From: UBA1181 sp045226255
GTDB lineage: Bacteria; Bacteroidota; Bacteroidia; Bacteroidales; Paludibacteraceae
Assembly: GCA_045226255.1 (NCBI GenBank)
Contig: JBGVCG010000020.1
Coordinates: forward strand, 1 to 64,000
Direction of reading: 5' to 3'
DNA length: 64,000 nt
Each line of letters starts with the position of its first letter. The first letter of the stretch is position 1. The notes below the pieces were generated by a model that ran no database searches, was not told where the DNA came from, and saw only the letters and a list, made by a program, of their open reading frames with translations. Shown here piece by piece: positions 1 to 9,740 of this stretch. The translations under genes and the position numbers were made by a program.

Positions 1-2514
1 GGTAAGACCTATACGATGGCATTCCTTGCCCGTCAACTCTCATTGCGTTGTGCAGCAGAGATAGGTTCACCAACTATCCTGATGATTGTTGACCGCGAAG
101 ACCTTCAGAAGCAAGGTGCAAAACTCTTTACCAAGAGTACTGAGTTTTTGGGCTTGGGCGAGGTTTCGGTTGTGCCAAGTCGTAAAAAGCTTCGTGAAGA
201 ACTTAGTCTGAGAGATAGTGGAGGTTTCTTTATCTGCACTATCCAAAAGTTCTGCGACAGGAAGGATGACCCGATAGGTCTTGTCAACGACCGAAGTAAT
301 ATTATCTGCTTTAGCGATGAAGCACATCGTACACAGATTGAAGGCTCAAAACGTATTCAGTTCAGCGAGGATGCTGACGAGAATATGCGTGCCATGCTGT
401 CAAAGCCATACGCTAAAGTACTGCGTGAGGCTTTGCCTAATGCTACATTTGTTGGATTTACAGGTACACCTATTGCAGAAACCTATCAAACTTTCGGAGA
501 TGAGATTGACCGCTACACGATGGATCAAGCTGTTGCAGATAAGATAACAGTGCCTATCAAGTATCATCCACGCATAGCCAAAGTGTTGCTGAATCAGGAG
601 AAAGCCAAAGAGATTGAGGCATATTATGCCAAGTGTGCAGACGAAGGTTCGACCAAAGAAGATATTGCAAAGAGCAAGAAGGCCATGAGTTCACTGGAGG
701 TTATTCTTGGCGAGTCAGATCGTCTTGAAAAACTTGCCGTTGATATCCATGACCACTATGTATCTTCCGTAGCCAACGACCCAGACAGAGTGCAGAAAGC
801 CATGATAGTATGCTCAAATAGGAAGATAGCCTATGACCTGTTGTTGAAGTTCAAGGCTCATTATCCTGAATGGTTTGATGAGAGGAAAACACCAGAAGGT
901 GTCAATGTTTCGCCAGAAGAGCTTAAAGAGCTGAAGGAAATGCCGACTATCGCCATGGTAGCCAGCGTGGGAAGTAATGATGCGGTGGATATGTACGACT
1001 ATCTGGGAGGCGTTAAGAATGACCAGCGGTCGGAAGAGTTGGATGCCGCCTTCAAACAGGTACATTCCAATTTCCGAATCGTGATTGTTGTGGATATGTG
1101 GATAACGGGATTCGATGTGGAATGTCTTACCTACATGTATAACGATAAGCCGTTGCAGAAACATTCGTTGATACAAACCATCAGCCGTGCCAACCGAAAA
1201 TTCCCTGGCAAGGAGTATGGCCTGATTGTTGACTATATCGGTATTCGCGACCAGATGATGGAAGCCAGAAAGATGTATGGTGGCGACAATTCTGTGGCAT
1301 TGACCGAAGATGATATAGAACAGGCTACTCTCATCTTCCGTGAGTACATGGAGATTTTGAAGACATTGTTCAAAAATTATGACCTGACTCCATTTCTGAA
1401 TCCTGATACCGATCCTGCAACAAGATACACTCTGTTGGCAAAGGCTGCAGAGTTTGTATTCTCGTCAAACGAGAACTTCAACTCTGTCAGCAAGGATGGA
1501 AAGAAAACAAAGAAAGTTACTTTCAAGACCTATTCCCTGCAAAATGTGAAGAGGATGCGAAAAGCTTACGACCTTTGTCAGCCTTCGGGAGAACTTGGTG
1601 AGGAGGAGTCGGCATTGGCACAATGCTTCATGGCTATTGCAGGTATGGTATATAAGATGAATGGTACTGATGCACCTGATACCGACACCATGAATCGGCG
1701 GGTGGCAAAGATGGTAGAGGAAGCCTTGAAATATAATAATGTGGAAAGTATTCTTGAAGAGGGTGAGGAAATGGATATTTTCGGACCTGAATTCACGGAA
1801 AGGCTAGAAGACATCAAGATGCCTGCTTCAAAACTGGAAACGCTGATAAAACTTCTTCGCAAACAAATCACAGAGTATGGCAAGACCAATCAAGTAGCGT
1901 CGAAGAAATTTCAAGAAATGCTGGAAGCCACCATTCAGGAGTATCACGACAGGCGTAAATTCCTGTCAGAACAAGAGGCTGGTGCAACACAGGAAGCCAC
2001 TGCGGAAAGTATTATCAAGAATGCCACCGAGCAAGCTTTGAACATCCTAAAAGGAATGCAGGCAGACCGTGAGAGTTTCCGTAAGTTGGGACTAACCTTT
2101 GAAGAGAAAGCGTTTTATGACATTTTGATTCATCTAAGGGACAAGAACAATTTTGAATACGGAGAAGACAAGGAGGTGAATGGTATAGTTGTCAACGATA
2201 AGTGTAAGAGTCTTGCTTGCAAGATTCGAGATATCATTGATGCAAAATCGTCCTTTGCCGATTGGCTCAATAACCAGCGAGTTCGTGACCAGTTGAAACA
2301 AGATATCAAAATATGCCTTGTCAAAAATGGCTATCCTCCACAGTACACTCCAGAAGTATTCCGAGAGGTAATGGAGCAGGTGGAGAATTTCAAGGAAAAC
2401 GAGGATTATGAGGATGAAATGAATAGTGCGCGAGCGACAAACTTCCACTATAGCCAAGGAGAAGAGGGTCAATCCTCAATGGCTGCCGAGCCCCCTTCGG
2501 AATATAACAAATGA
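1..2514 (+). CDS. hsdR: Type I restriction enzyme R subunit (HsdR), 5' truncated by window edge
   Basis: ATP-dependent translocase/endonuclease subunit of a type I restriction-modification system. The reading frame is open from base 1, where it already encodes GKTYT, the end of a Walker A motif, so the N-terminal nuclease domain lies outside the window. Visible in order: a DEAH box (DEAHRTQ, about 105 residues in), motif III (TGTPI), helicase motifs V-VI (TGFDVECL, then QTISRANR), and a C-terminal region resembling the DUF3387 helical domain, including KNGYPPQ. About 837 residues are visible. hsdM and hsdS are not in the window and would be expected upstream. The stop is followed by a 422-base non-coding gap, so this is probably the last gene of its operon. 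The family assignment is firm; the specificity is unknown. Confidence 0.92.
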   Translation, partial: GKTYTMAFLARQLSLRCAAEIGSPTILMIVDREDLQKQGAKLFTKSTEFLGLGEVSVVPSRKKLREELSLRDSGGFFICTIQKFCDRKDDPIGLVNDRSNIICFSDEAHRTQIEGSKRIQFSEDADENMRAMLSKPYAKVLREALPNATFVGFTGTPIAETYQTFGDEIDRYTMDQAVADKITVPIKYHPRIAKVLLNQEKAKEIEAYYAKCADEGSTKEDIAKSKKAMSSLEVILGESDRLEKLAVDIHDHYVSSVANDPDRVQKAMIVCSNRKIAYDLLLKFKAHYPEWFDERKTPEGVNVSPEELKELKEMPTIAMVASVGSNDAVDMYDYLGGVKNDQRSEELDAAFKQVHSNFRIVIVVDMWITGFDVECLTYMYNDKPLQKHSLIQTISRANRKFPGKEYGLIVDYIGIRDQMMEARKMYGGDNSVALTEDDIEQATLIFREYMEILKTLFKNYDLTPFLNPDTDPATRYTLLAKAAEFVFSSNENFNSVSKDGKKTKKVTFKTYSLQNVKRMRKAYDLCQPSGELGEEESALAQCFMAIAGMVYKMNGTDAPDTDTMNRRVAKMVEEALKYNNVESILEEGEEMDIFGPEFTERLEDIKMPASKLETLIKLLRKQITEYGKTNQVASKKFQEMLEATIQEYHDRRKFLSEQEAGATQEATAESIIKNATEQALNILKGMQADRESFRKLGLTFEEKAFYDILIHLRDKNNFEYGEDKEVNGIVVNDKCKSLACKIRDIIDAKSSFADWLNNQRVRDQLKQDIKICLVKNGYPPQYTPEVFREVMEQVENFKENEDYEDEMNSARATNFHYSQGEEGQSSMAAEPPSEYNK

Positions 2515-2936
2515 TTTCAATAAGGGTGTAGGTGAACTCTTCCTTTATATGAATGGAAGGAGTTGTAGGATTGACCAAAGAAAAGATAGCAAAAGGGGAA
2601 AGAATAATTGTACGAACTCATTCAATCGCATACACAGTTAACGATTATTGCTTCATATTTTCCCCTTAAAAATCCACACTTTCACAGAAACACAACAAAC
2701 ATTCGTTGAAAAACAGTTTCAGTTGATGCTGGGATTTTTTACTTTTGTTCCGTCTATAATCTATAGGATGTGTATATTTGTTTCATATGACATTTTATAA
2801 ATGACGGACTGATATGATGTGAATCAACTGATTGCATATCGTATATTTTTATAATGGGGAGATGATCATTATCCATTAAAATGGATAGTGTCGGCATATA
2901 TATTTAAAGCCATAAACTTATAGTAATATTTATATC
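2515..2936. other. Intergenic region between hsdR and the CotH gene
   Basis: AT-rich, with no credible gene. It holds the candidate -7 element for the downstream gene at 2773-2780 and a long putative leader after it. I see no strong terminator hairpin after hsdR. Confidence 0.6.
2773..2780 (+). promoter_or_regulatory. Candidate Bacteroidota -7 element for the CotH gene
   Basis: TATATTTG matches TAnnTTTG exactly. A TTTG lies at 2744-2747, but the 25-base spacing is longer than the usual 19-21. The implied leader is about 150 bases. Confidence 0.35.
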
Positions 2937-5786
2937 ATGGATAGGGGAATGAGCATCATTAGAATGTTTCTTATGGTTCTGTTTTGCATTCAATGCACAA
3001 CAATCTTCGCACAGCAACCTGGCGGAGGACCTGAAGGCGGAGGGCCTGAAAGGGAACCTGGAAAAGAAGAACCCGGCAAAGAGGAGCCAGGGAAAGAGGA
3101 GAACGTGCGCCTAACGCTCAACATATCACCCACTTCGGGAGGTAGCGTCACTTGCGACAAAGAGGAATTGAAGCGGAACGACACCGCCACCTTCGTGGCC
3201 ACGGCGAACGAGGGATACCGTTTCGTTAAATGGAGAAACGGTGACAGAGACTACTCCGACCAGGCAACCATCACAATCGAAGGACTCCCTCGCGAGCTTC
3301 GCCTGACAGCCGTCTTCGAGCTCATCACCTACACCATCAACGTGAGCGTGAACAACGAAAACGGAGGATCGGTTTCATCCAACATACAAGGCAACCAATT
3401 CGTCCCATCCGACACGGTGACATTCACGGCCACGCCTAACTGCGGCTACCATTTCTCCCACTGGGAGGGTGACGAGGCGGACGTGACGGAGGGTAACACG
3501 ATACGCATGAACGGCGTCACTGAAGACCATTCCTTCACCGCCGTGTTCGAGAAAGAGGACGACTATGTTCCCGCAATCAGCATCAGCGAAATCATGCCTT
3601 GCAACCTCTCCACCTACATGGATAGCGACTACTACAACTTCTCCGGCTTTGTGGAGTTCGCCAACAGCGGAACATGCCGGGAGAACCTGAAATCCTACAC
3701 CATCACCCATTACAAACTGAAAAAGAAAGGAACATACTCCCTCAAATGGGAATGGGAAATCGAGCAAGATTACTACGTGGAGCCAAATAGCCGCAATCTG
3801 CTTTGGTTCGACGAACGATACACGGGCGAGGCTGGCAAAGGAAAGAATGGCAAAAACACCCACTCGCCTTACAAACTGGACACCGACGGTGGCTACATCA
3901 TCATCAGCAAGGAGGGTATCGTCATCGACTCCATCGCCTACGGAAAAATGGATGCCCATATCTCCTTCGGACGGGACGAATCCGGGGCAATCGGTTACAT
4001 GGACCCGTCACCACGCCAAGCCAACAACCAGACATTCGAAACACTGACGGAGGACGACAGATGCGAAACCGTCAACTTCAGCGAAACAGGGGGCATAAAG
4101 GAAGGCAAATTCAGTCTTGCCCTCTCATGCGTGACAAAAGGAGCGGAGATCTACTACACCACCAACGGAAGCGAGCCAAGCAAAACGAACGGCATCCTCT
4201 ATGACTCTCTTATCTCAATCGAAAAGAACACGTGTGTACGGGCACGCGCCTACCATGACAATATGCTCACCAGCGCCATCACCACCCACTCGTACATCTT
4301 CAGCGACGAAGCGCACGAGAAGTGTGGAGGCCTAACCATCCCGGTCGTCTCACTCACCGTGGAAAACGCATATTTCTACGATGACATGATAGGCATATAC
4401 ACCACAGGAAAGAACGGCATCCAAGGAGACAAGGACTGCAGCGGATACGGCAACTACAACCAGGATTGGCAACGACCACTTAACTTCGAGTATATCGTAG
4501 ACGGGAAGCAAGAGGTGTCACGCGAGGTGGAATCCGCCATCGTTGGAGGATGCTCCATCACAGAAACCATCAAATCCCTCTCACTGAAAACATCCAAGCA
4601 GACGGGCAAGGAGTACTACGACTACGCCTTCTTCGCCTCCAAGCCGGAGATCAACCACAAGACCATCCATCTGCGCAACGGAGGAAGCGACCACAAGGGA
4701 TTACGATTCAGGGACGGCATCATGCAGACCTTCGCCATCGGCATGAACATAGACTATCAAGCCTATCAGCCTGTCGCCTACTACCTCAACGGCAAATACA
4801 TGGGACTGATGAACCTGAACGAACGCACCAATGCGGATTACGTAGAAAGCAACTATGGCATCGACGGGGATAACATCGACCTGGTGGTCATATCCGACCA
4901 GAAGGGCATCTACGCAAGCAAAGGAGACTTGGAAGCCTATAACGAATTGGTGGACTATCTCTCTGAAAGCGACCCTAAAGACGAGAACTATTTCGCCGGC
5001 GCATGCGAGAGAATGGACATGGACGAATACATAGACTACCAAATCATCCAACAATTCATGGTGAACATGGATTGGCCAGGCAACAACACCAAAATCTGGA
5101 GGAAAAGGAAAGAAGGTTCCAAATTCCGTTGGATCCTATTCGACATGGATTATGGTTTGGGATTATTCAACTTCAAGGACTACAAAACCAATATGATCAA
5201 GTGGTGTCAAGGGGGAAACGCTTCCTACAACTGGGCCATCAAAAAAGACTGGATGACGAAGATATTCGCCAATCTGAGCAAAAATCCGGAATTCAAGCAA
5301 AAATTCTACAACCGCTTCATGGAGCAACTCGAAACGACATTCTCTCAGGAGAGAATCGCTACCGTATTCGACAGCATCACCACCATGATCGACGAGGAGT
5401 TCTGCGCCACCAAGGGTCAAAGTGCCACAAGCGCGGCAAAATCCATCAAAGAGTATGCGATGAACCGTCCGGAGGTCATCAAAGAACAGCTTAAGGAATT
5501 CATAGGTGACCAAGGAAAAGAGGGAAGAGAAACGACAGGAGAGGCATTGACCCAATCCAACATGATCATACTCTACCCTAGCATCGTATCAGACATAGTG
5601 GGAATCCGTAGCGATGAGAGGATCGAAAGCGTTAGCATAGGCACCTTGAACGGTATCACACTCATCGAAGAGCAGGTCAACAGCACCCATTACAGGAGAG
5701 ACCTCAGCTCACTTCCAGCGGGCATCTATTACGTGACGATCACCACCGCCACAACCTACAAGATCGAAAAATTCATTAAACAATAA
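2937..5786 (+). CDS. Secreted CotH kinase-family protein with InlB-type repeats and T9SS sorting domain
   Basis: Large multidomain secreted protein of 949 residues. A signal peptide (hydrophobic FLMVLFCIQC, ending near AQ at 26) is followed by a Gly/Pro/Glu linker with PGKEE repeats (27-55). Two divergent InlB-type B repeats come next (about 57-128 and 130-205; GGSV then GYRF.KW or GYHFSHWEG, ending AVFE). Then come a lamin-tail-like domain (about 210-350), a chitobiase C-terminal-like fold (about 375-460, IYYTTNGSEPS), and a CotH domain (about 570-750; GLRFRDG, LNERTNADYVES, ILFDMDYGLGL). The end (about 880-949, LPAGIYYVTI) resembles a type 9 secretion type A sorting domain. CotH proteins are atypical protein kinases in spore coats; the role in Bacteroidales is unknown. 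The start could also be the ATG at 2949. The DNA is more GC-rich than the flanks. Confidence 0.85.
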   Translation: MDRGMSIIRMFLMVLFCIQCTTIFAQQPGGGPEGGGPEREPGKEEPGKEEPGKEENVRLTLNISPTSGGSVTCDKEELKRNDTATFVATANEGYRFVKWRNGDRDYSDQATITIEGLPRELRLTAVFELITYTINVSVNNENGGSVSSNIQGNQFVPSDTVTFTATPNCGYHFSHWEGDEADVTEGNTIRMNGVTEDHSFTAVFEKEDDYVPAISISEIMPCNLSTYMDSDYYNFSGFVEFANSGTCRENLKSYTITHYKLKKKGTYSLKWEWEIEQDYYVEPNSRNLLWFDERYTGEAGKGKNGKNTHSPYKLDTDGGYIIISKEGIVIDSIAYGKMDAHISFGRDESGAIGYMDPSPRQANNQTFETLTEDDRCETVNFSETGGIKEGKFSLALSCVTKGAEIYYTTNGSEPSKTNGILYDSLISIEKNTCVRARAYHDNMLTSAITTHSYIFSDEAHEKCGGLTIPVVSLTVENAYFYDDMIGIYTTGKNGIQGDKDCSGYGNYNQDWQRPLNFEYIVDGKQEVSREVESAIVGGCSITETIKSLSLKTSKQTGKEYYDYAFFASKPEINHKTIHLRNGGSDHKGLRFRDGIMQTFAIGMNIDYQAYQPVAYYLNGKYMGLMNLNERTNADYVESNYGIDGDNIDLVVISDQKGIYASKGDLEAYNELVDYLSESDPKDENYFAGACERMDMDEYIDYQIIQQFMVNMDWPGNNTKIWRKRKEGSKFRWILFDMDYGLGLFNFKDYKTNMIKWCQGGNASYNWAIKKDWMTKIFANLSKNPEFKQKFYNRFMEQLETTFSQERIATVFDSITTMIDEEFCATKGQSATSAAKSIKEYAMNRPEVIKEQLKEFIGDQGKEGRETTGEALTQSNMIILYPSIVSDIVGIRSDERIESVSIGTLNGITLIEEQVNSTHYRRDLSSLPAGIYYVTITTATTYKIEKFIKQ

Positions 5787-5845
5787 TTACTCTTCAACAT
5801 GAAAGGAGATGCGTAAAGCTACCAGACGCATCAGTTTATCACTCT

Positions 5846-5881
5846 AAAAAGATGCGCCCGGCCGAAGATGGTCGGGCGCAT
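5846..5881 (-). terminator. Terminator of the SMP-30-like gene
   Basis: ATGCGCCCGGCC (5852-5863) pairs with GGTCGGGCGCAT (5870-5881) through a hexaloop, with one G-T wobble. The A-run at 5846-5850 is the T-run on the minus strand. It may also stop transcription from the CotH side. Confidence 0.75.
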
Positions 5882-5905
5882 ACACTATCCGCTCAGACTA
5901 TTTTT

Positions 5906-6901
5906 TTAGCGTCCTTGTTTCCAATAATTACACTTAATACCCTTCACGCCAGGCTTTACCACATACATTTTTCCCGCCTCAGGGTATTGAGCGACGCAAC
6001 TGTCCGGCATATACAACGAAGCCGTCGTAATGTATAATTCATCCAGATTCTCGCCACCGAAGGCCATCGCCGTCACATTCAATGCTGGCACATCGATCCG
6101 CTGCAGGAGTTCGCCCGTCTGCGGATTCCAACGGGTCACACAAGCTGCGCCCCAGTTAGCCACCCAAAGCATACCCTCCTCATCGATCGTGTTACCGTCA
6201 GGCGTGCCAAGATCTTCCGGAAGAGAGATGACCTCCCTGCGATTGGAGATCTCACCTGCCTCCACATCGAAGTCGAAAGCAGACACTTTGCGTGTAGGTG
6301 TATCCTGGTAGTACATCGTCTTACCGTCCAACGACCATGCCACCCCGTTCGAGATGGTGACGTCACCCAGCACATTCCTACCCGACCCGTTCGAGTCCAC
6401 ACGGAAGAACGAAGCCTTCAGCGGTGTGCAGTCCTTGTCCATCGAACCGATCCACAAATGGCCATTCGAATCACACTTCCCATCATTGTAACGATTGCCC
6501 GCATCCCTGCCCTCAGGGTCACAAAGGAACTTCAACGCACCGGAAGACAGTGCTAACTCATAGATACCATCCTCCAATCCGACCACCACGGTATCCTCTA
6601 GATAAGGTACGACTGTGCCTATCATCTTCGGCAATTTCAACACACGGTTCTTTCCGTCGCTAGGCGTATAGATCATCAGGCTGCCCTGCGTGTCGATCCA
6701 CAACAAACGATTGAACTTATAGTCCCATATCGGGCCCTCACCTACCCGCACAATGGAGTCGACCGCCACTTCGCAAGTCACCCCAGCCATTGAATCTTTC
6801 ATAACATCACCTTGATTAGTAGTACCAGCATTGCCGGAATCGCACGCGGAAAGAAGTCCGCAAGCCATCAACGAAGCAAAAAATAAATTTTTCTTTCTCA
6901 T
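5906..6901 (-). CDS. SMP-30/gluconolactonase-like lipoprotein
   Basis: Predicted six-bladed beta-propeller of the SMP-30/gluconolactonase/regucalcin family, 331 residues from the ATG at 6901. A TTG nine bases upstream would also be in frame but is a poor start. The N-terminus is a lipoprotein signal with lipobox LLSAC (Cys20), so the protein is probably anchored outside the cytoplasm. Family motifs are present: VGEGPIWD (metal-binding Glu), NDGKCDSNGHLWIG, SNGVAWSLDG and TPDGNTIDEEGMLWVA. Members are metal-dependent lactonases acting on sugar lactones, but the substrate cannot be read from sequence. It is a single gene with its own terminator and convergent with the CotH gene. Confidence 0.85.
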   Translation of the reverse strand: MRKKNLFFASLMACGLLSACDSGNAGTTNQGDVMKDSMAGVTCEVAVDSIVRVGEGPIWDYKFNRLLWIDTQGSLMIYTPSDGKNRVLKLPKMIGTVVPYLEDTVVVGLEDGIYELALSSGALKFLCDPEGRDAGNRYNDGKCDSNGHLWIGSMDKDCTPLKASFFRVDSNGSGRNVLGDVTISNGVAWSLDGKTMYYQDTPTRKVSAFDFDVEAGEISNRREVISLPEDLGTPDGNTIDEEGMLWVANWGAACVTRWNPQTGELLQRIDVPALNVTAMAFGGENLDELYITTASLYMPDSCVAQYPEAGKMYVVKPGVKGIKCNYWKQGR

Positions 6902-6955
6902 AAAAAACAAAGGGTCATTCCCTCATTTAAGGAAACATTAACTTTTAAACTCATA

Positions 6956-6963
6956 CAAAAATA
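6956..6963 (-). promoter_or_regulatory. Candidate -7 element for the SMP-30-like gene
   Basis: CAAAAATA on the plus strand reads TATTTTTG on the minus strand, matching TAnnTTTG. It lies about 55 bases before the ATG. No well-spaced -33 TTTG is seen. Confidence 0.45.
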
Positions 6964-7050
6964 GAAAAAAACAGAGATTCAAACACAACATGAACTGAAT
7001 TTCGCGAAGAAGTGTCCCCTGAGAAATCCCATCACCCGACAAAACATCGC

Positions 7051-7081
7051 TTGACAAATTAAAGAATAAGCATTAACTTCG
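7051..7081 (+). promoter_or_regulatory. Candidate prfA promoter
   Basis: TTGA at 7051-7054, a 19-base spacer, then TAACTTCG at 7074-7081, which matches TAnnTTTG at all but one position. It leaves a leader of about 100 bases. Confidence 0.5.
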
Positions 7082-7187
7082 CGCCATAATAAAGGGGCAT
7101 ACATCGAGCCAGACGGCAAGAAGATGTTAAGAACGATACAGGATTGTATCTCCTTGATTTTATGAATCATAACGATAAAAAACATTT

Positions 7188-8297
7188 ATGGCTGAAAATT
7201 CTTTGTTGGAAAAACTGGAGGGACTGGAACACAAATTCCAAGAGATATCCACACTCATAACCGACCCCGCCGTCATCGCGGACATGAAAAGATACGTGAA
7301 ACTCAACAAGGAGTACCACGACTTGGAGTTGATTATGAACGCCAAGAAAGAATACCAGACTGCACTCTCCAACATCAGGCAAGCGAAGGAAATCCTTGAA
7401 ACAGAGAATGATGCGGAGATGAAAGAGATGGCCAAGATGGAGTTGGACGACCTAGAGCCTAAGATTCCCGAAATGGAGGAGAACATCAAGCTTCTTCTAA
7501 TTCCTTCAGATCCGGAGGACTGCAAGAACGCAGTTGTGGAGATCAGAGGAGGAACAGGTGGCGACGAGGCGGCCCTATTTGCAGGCGACCTCTTCAAGAT
7601 GTATGCCAAATATTGTGAAATGAAGGGCTGGCAATTGACCGTATCCAGTTTCAACGAAGGAACAGTCGGAGGTTACAAGGAAATCATCTTCAACGTTTCT
7701 GGAGAGAATGTCTACGGAACGCTGAAATACGAGTCTGGCGTACATCGTGTACAACGTGTGCCAGCCACGGAGACCCAAGGACGTGTGCACACCTCCGCCG
7801 CTACGGTGGCCGTTCTGCCTGAGGCGGATGAATTCGACGTGCAGATCAACGAGGGAGAGATCAAGTGGGACACCTTCCGTTCCGGTGGAGCAGGTGGCCA
7901 GAACGTCAACAAGGTGGAATCCGGCGTACGTCTCCGTTACATTTGGAAGAACCCCAACACAGGCGAGTCCGAAGAGATCCTCATCGAATGTACGGAGACC
8001 CGCGACCAGCCTAAGAACAAGGAACGCGCCCTCTCCCGCCTGCGTACCAGGATCTACGACAGGGAGCACCAAAAGTACATCGACGATATTGCGGCAAGAA
8101 GAAAGACCATGGTCTCCACGGGCGACCGTTCGGCGAAGATCCGCACCTACAACTACCCGCAAGGACGTGTGACCGACCACCGCATCAATCTCACGCTCTA
8201 TAATCTCCAAGCCATTGTGGGAGGAGATATCCAAGAGATCATCGACAAACTGATTGTCGCCGAAAATGCGGAGAGGCTGAAAGAAAGCGAGTTATAA
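7188..8297 (+). CDS. prfA: Peptide chain release factor 1
   Basis: Class I release factor that recognises UAA and UAG and triggers peptidyl-tRNA hydrolysis in the ribosome. The 369 residues are full length. The catalytic GGQ loop is in SGGAGGQNVNKVESGVRL. The codon-recognition tripeptide is PAT (VPATETQGRVHTS), which marks RF1 and not RF2. The C-terminus ENAERLKESEL is typical of Bacteroidales RF1. The gene stands alone between its own promoter and a strong terminator; it is not next to pyrF here. Confidence 0.97.
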   Translation: MAENSLLEKLEGLEHKFQEISTLITDPAVIADMKRYVKLNKEYHDLELIMNAKKEYQTALSNIRQAKEILETENDAEMKEMAKMELDDLEPKIPEMEENIKLLLIPSDPEDCKNAVVEIRGGTGGDEAALFAGDLFKMYAKYCEMKGWQLTVSSFNEGTVGGYKEIIFNVSGENVYGTLKYESGVHRVQRVPATETQGRVHTSAATVAVLPEADEFDVQINEGEIKWDTFRSGGAGGQNVNKVESGVRLRYIWKNPNTGESEEILIECTETRDQPKNKERALSRLRTRIYDREHQKYIDDIAARRKTMVSTGDRSAKIRTYNYPQGRVTDHRINLTLYNLQAIVGGDIQEIIDKLIVAENAERLKESEL

Positions 8298-8313
8298 AGA
8301 AACATACAACAAA

Positions 8314-8343
8314 AAGGAGGGTTAAACACCCTCCTTTCTTATT
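8314..8343 (+). terminator. prfA terminator
   Basis: Perfect 10-bp stem AAAGGAGGGT (8314-8323) / ACCCTCCTTT (8329-8338) with loop TAAAC, followed by a T-rich stretch. Confidence 0.85.
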
Positions 8344-8397
8344 TCTATACTTGAAGAAATCACCGACACATACACCAAGACCAAGAATCATTAAACA

Positions 8398-9438
8398 TCA
8401 CCTAAATAGTCTCTGTATAAACCGATTGTTTATATGGTACAATATCCTTGCACAAACCAAAGACAAAACCACAACTAAAAGACTTAAGATTATTTTACCA
8501 ACTGGGGTGGATGCCATGGAGACCAACTCAAATATGCTTTCATGACACAAGTATATCTCTAATGAAAACGCTCCAAAATAGCTGAATATGACATTCAATT
8601 TACCCGACAACTTAAAAGCATAGGCAAGGAACATACATAAAACGGGCGTGATAACAATAAACGGAACAAAATAAAGGGAACATGTCCACAGATATTCCGG
8701 CAGATAATTTATGAAGACATACAAAGCAAGCAAAGAGATTATCGCAACGGCGACAAACAATCTAATCATATTGACACTCAACACGATTGTCTGCTTGGAT
8801 TTAACCCAATATCCAAAAATAGAACCCATAAAAAATATCGGAATCCTTGCAATCGAAAGGATCAATAGGCTCCCCACATTCTCATTGTCAAAAGCGAATA
8901 CGGAGATGAGCGCATACAAAACAATCAATACCAGCCCCACACAGATTGCGACGATTGGAGCTATCAACCCATATTTCTTAAAGCACCTGAAAAACATCGG
9001 ATAAATCGCATAGAATCCCAAGATTGCAGAGATATACCAGAGGAAAAGCGGAGCATCCCAAACGCACAGCCAATATCCGAGCGTAGACGCTTTGCAGATA
9101 TAACTTAGGAAACTTGGTGCGTCAAAGGAGACACTCGCCACAAAAAGGAGTGTTAACACAAGCCAAAATTCAGGCAAAATACGAGCGAACCGATTCTTAT
9201 AGTATTCTTTAAGAGTAAATCCATCTCTCGACAGAGAAAAATATAAGCCGAAGCCAGACAAGAAAAAGAAAATATCAACTCCACCATATCCGATGTTCTG
9301 GATAAAACCGAGAGGATTATTAGGTGTCAAATTTAATGGGAAATGGAACAACATGACCCAAAGGATAGCGAACCCCATAATTGCCGTCCTGTTTCTCGAC
9401 AATAATTCCAAGAATGGAGCGATATCTACATTTCTCAT
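8398..9438 (-). CDS. Acyltransferase family 3 membrane protein
   Basis: Integral membrane O-acyltransferase of the OafA/YrhL (acyltransferase 3) type, 346 residues, with about ten hydrophobic helices. Family features near the N-terminus are a first helix with AILWVMLFHF, containing the conserved His, followed by GVDIFFFLSGFGLYFS and then a basic stretch YYKNRFARILPEFW. Such proteins acylate sugars of LPS, capsule or other glycans at the inner membrane. The acceptor is unknown, and no glycan locus surrounds the gene. Base composition is clearly more AT-rich than prfA or nqr on either side, so it may have been acquired by transfer. It ends close to the prfA terminator, convergent with prfA. Confidence 0.8.
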   Translation of the reverse strand: MRNVDIAPFLELLSRNRTAIMGFAILWVMLFHFPLNLTPNNPLGFIQNIGYGGVDIFFFLSGFGLYFSLSRDGFTLKEYYKNRFARILPEFWLVLTLLFVASVSFDAPSFLSYICKASTLGYWLCVWDAPLFLWYISAILGFYAIYPMFFRCFKKYGLIAPIVAICVGLVLIVLYALISVFAFDNENVGSLLILSIARIPIFFMGSIFGYWVKSKQTIVLSVNMIRLFVAVAIISLLALYVFINYLPEYLWTCSLYFVPFIVITPVLCMFLAYAFKLSGKLNVIFSYFGAFSLEIYLCHESIFELVSMASTPVGKIILSLLVVVLSLVCARILYHINNRFIQRLFR

Positions 9439-9525
9439 AACACAAAAGACTATAAAAGCATCTTAAAAATGAACAATTATTATTCGTATGTCTGACAATA
9501 AGCCTACCACGATAAAAATATGTCA

Positions 9526-9533
9526 CAAATATA
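9526..9533 (-). promoter_or_regulatory. Candidate -7 element for the acyltransferase gene
   Basis: CAAATATA reads TATATTTG on the minus strand, an exact TAnnTTTG match, about 90 bases upstream of the ATG. Confidence 0.45.
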
Positions 9534-9682
9534 CGATACTTTATTGATAATAGAGAAAACAAAACATCAAATATCATTAAGCGAATATAAATCAAACCAT
9601 ATGCAAACAAAATAGCTATTCAGAGAAAAGAATTTCAAGTCCATCCTTCACTGGCCATCAAATATGACATTCTACATGAGAT

Positions 9683-9713
9683 AAAAAAAGAGGCATGTCC
9701 GCTAAGACATGCC
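9683..9713 (-). terminator. Terminator of the nqr operon
   Basis: GGCATGTC (9692-9699) and GACATGCC (9706-9713) form a perfect 8-bp stem with a 6-base loop. The A-rich run at 9683-9689 gives the minus-strand T tract, about 30 bases after the nqrF stop. Confidence 0.8.
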
Positions 9714-9740
9714 CCTAACTATTTAGAATCCACGAAGGAA

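Larger units (their letters stand above)
9439..9740. other. Intergenic region upstream of the acyltransferase gene
   Basis: AT-rich. It contains the acyltransferase -7 candidate (9526-9533) and the nqr operon terminator (9683-9713), and otherwise nothing recognisable. Confidence 0.6.
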
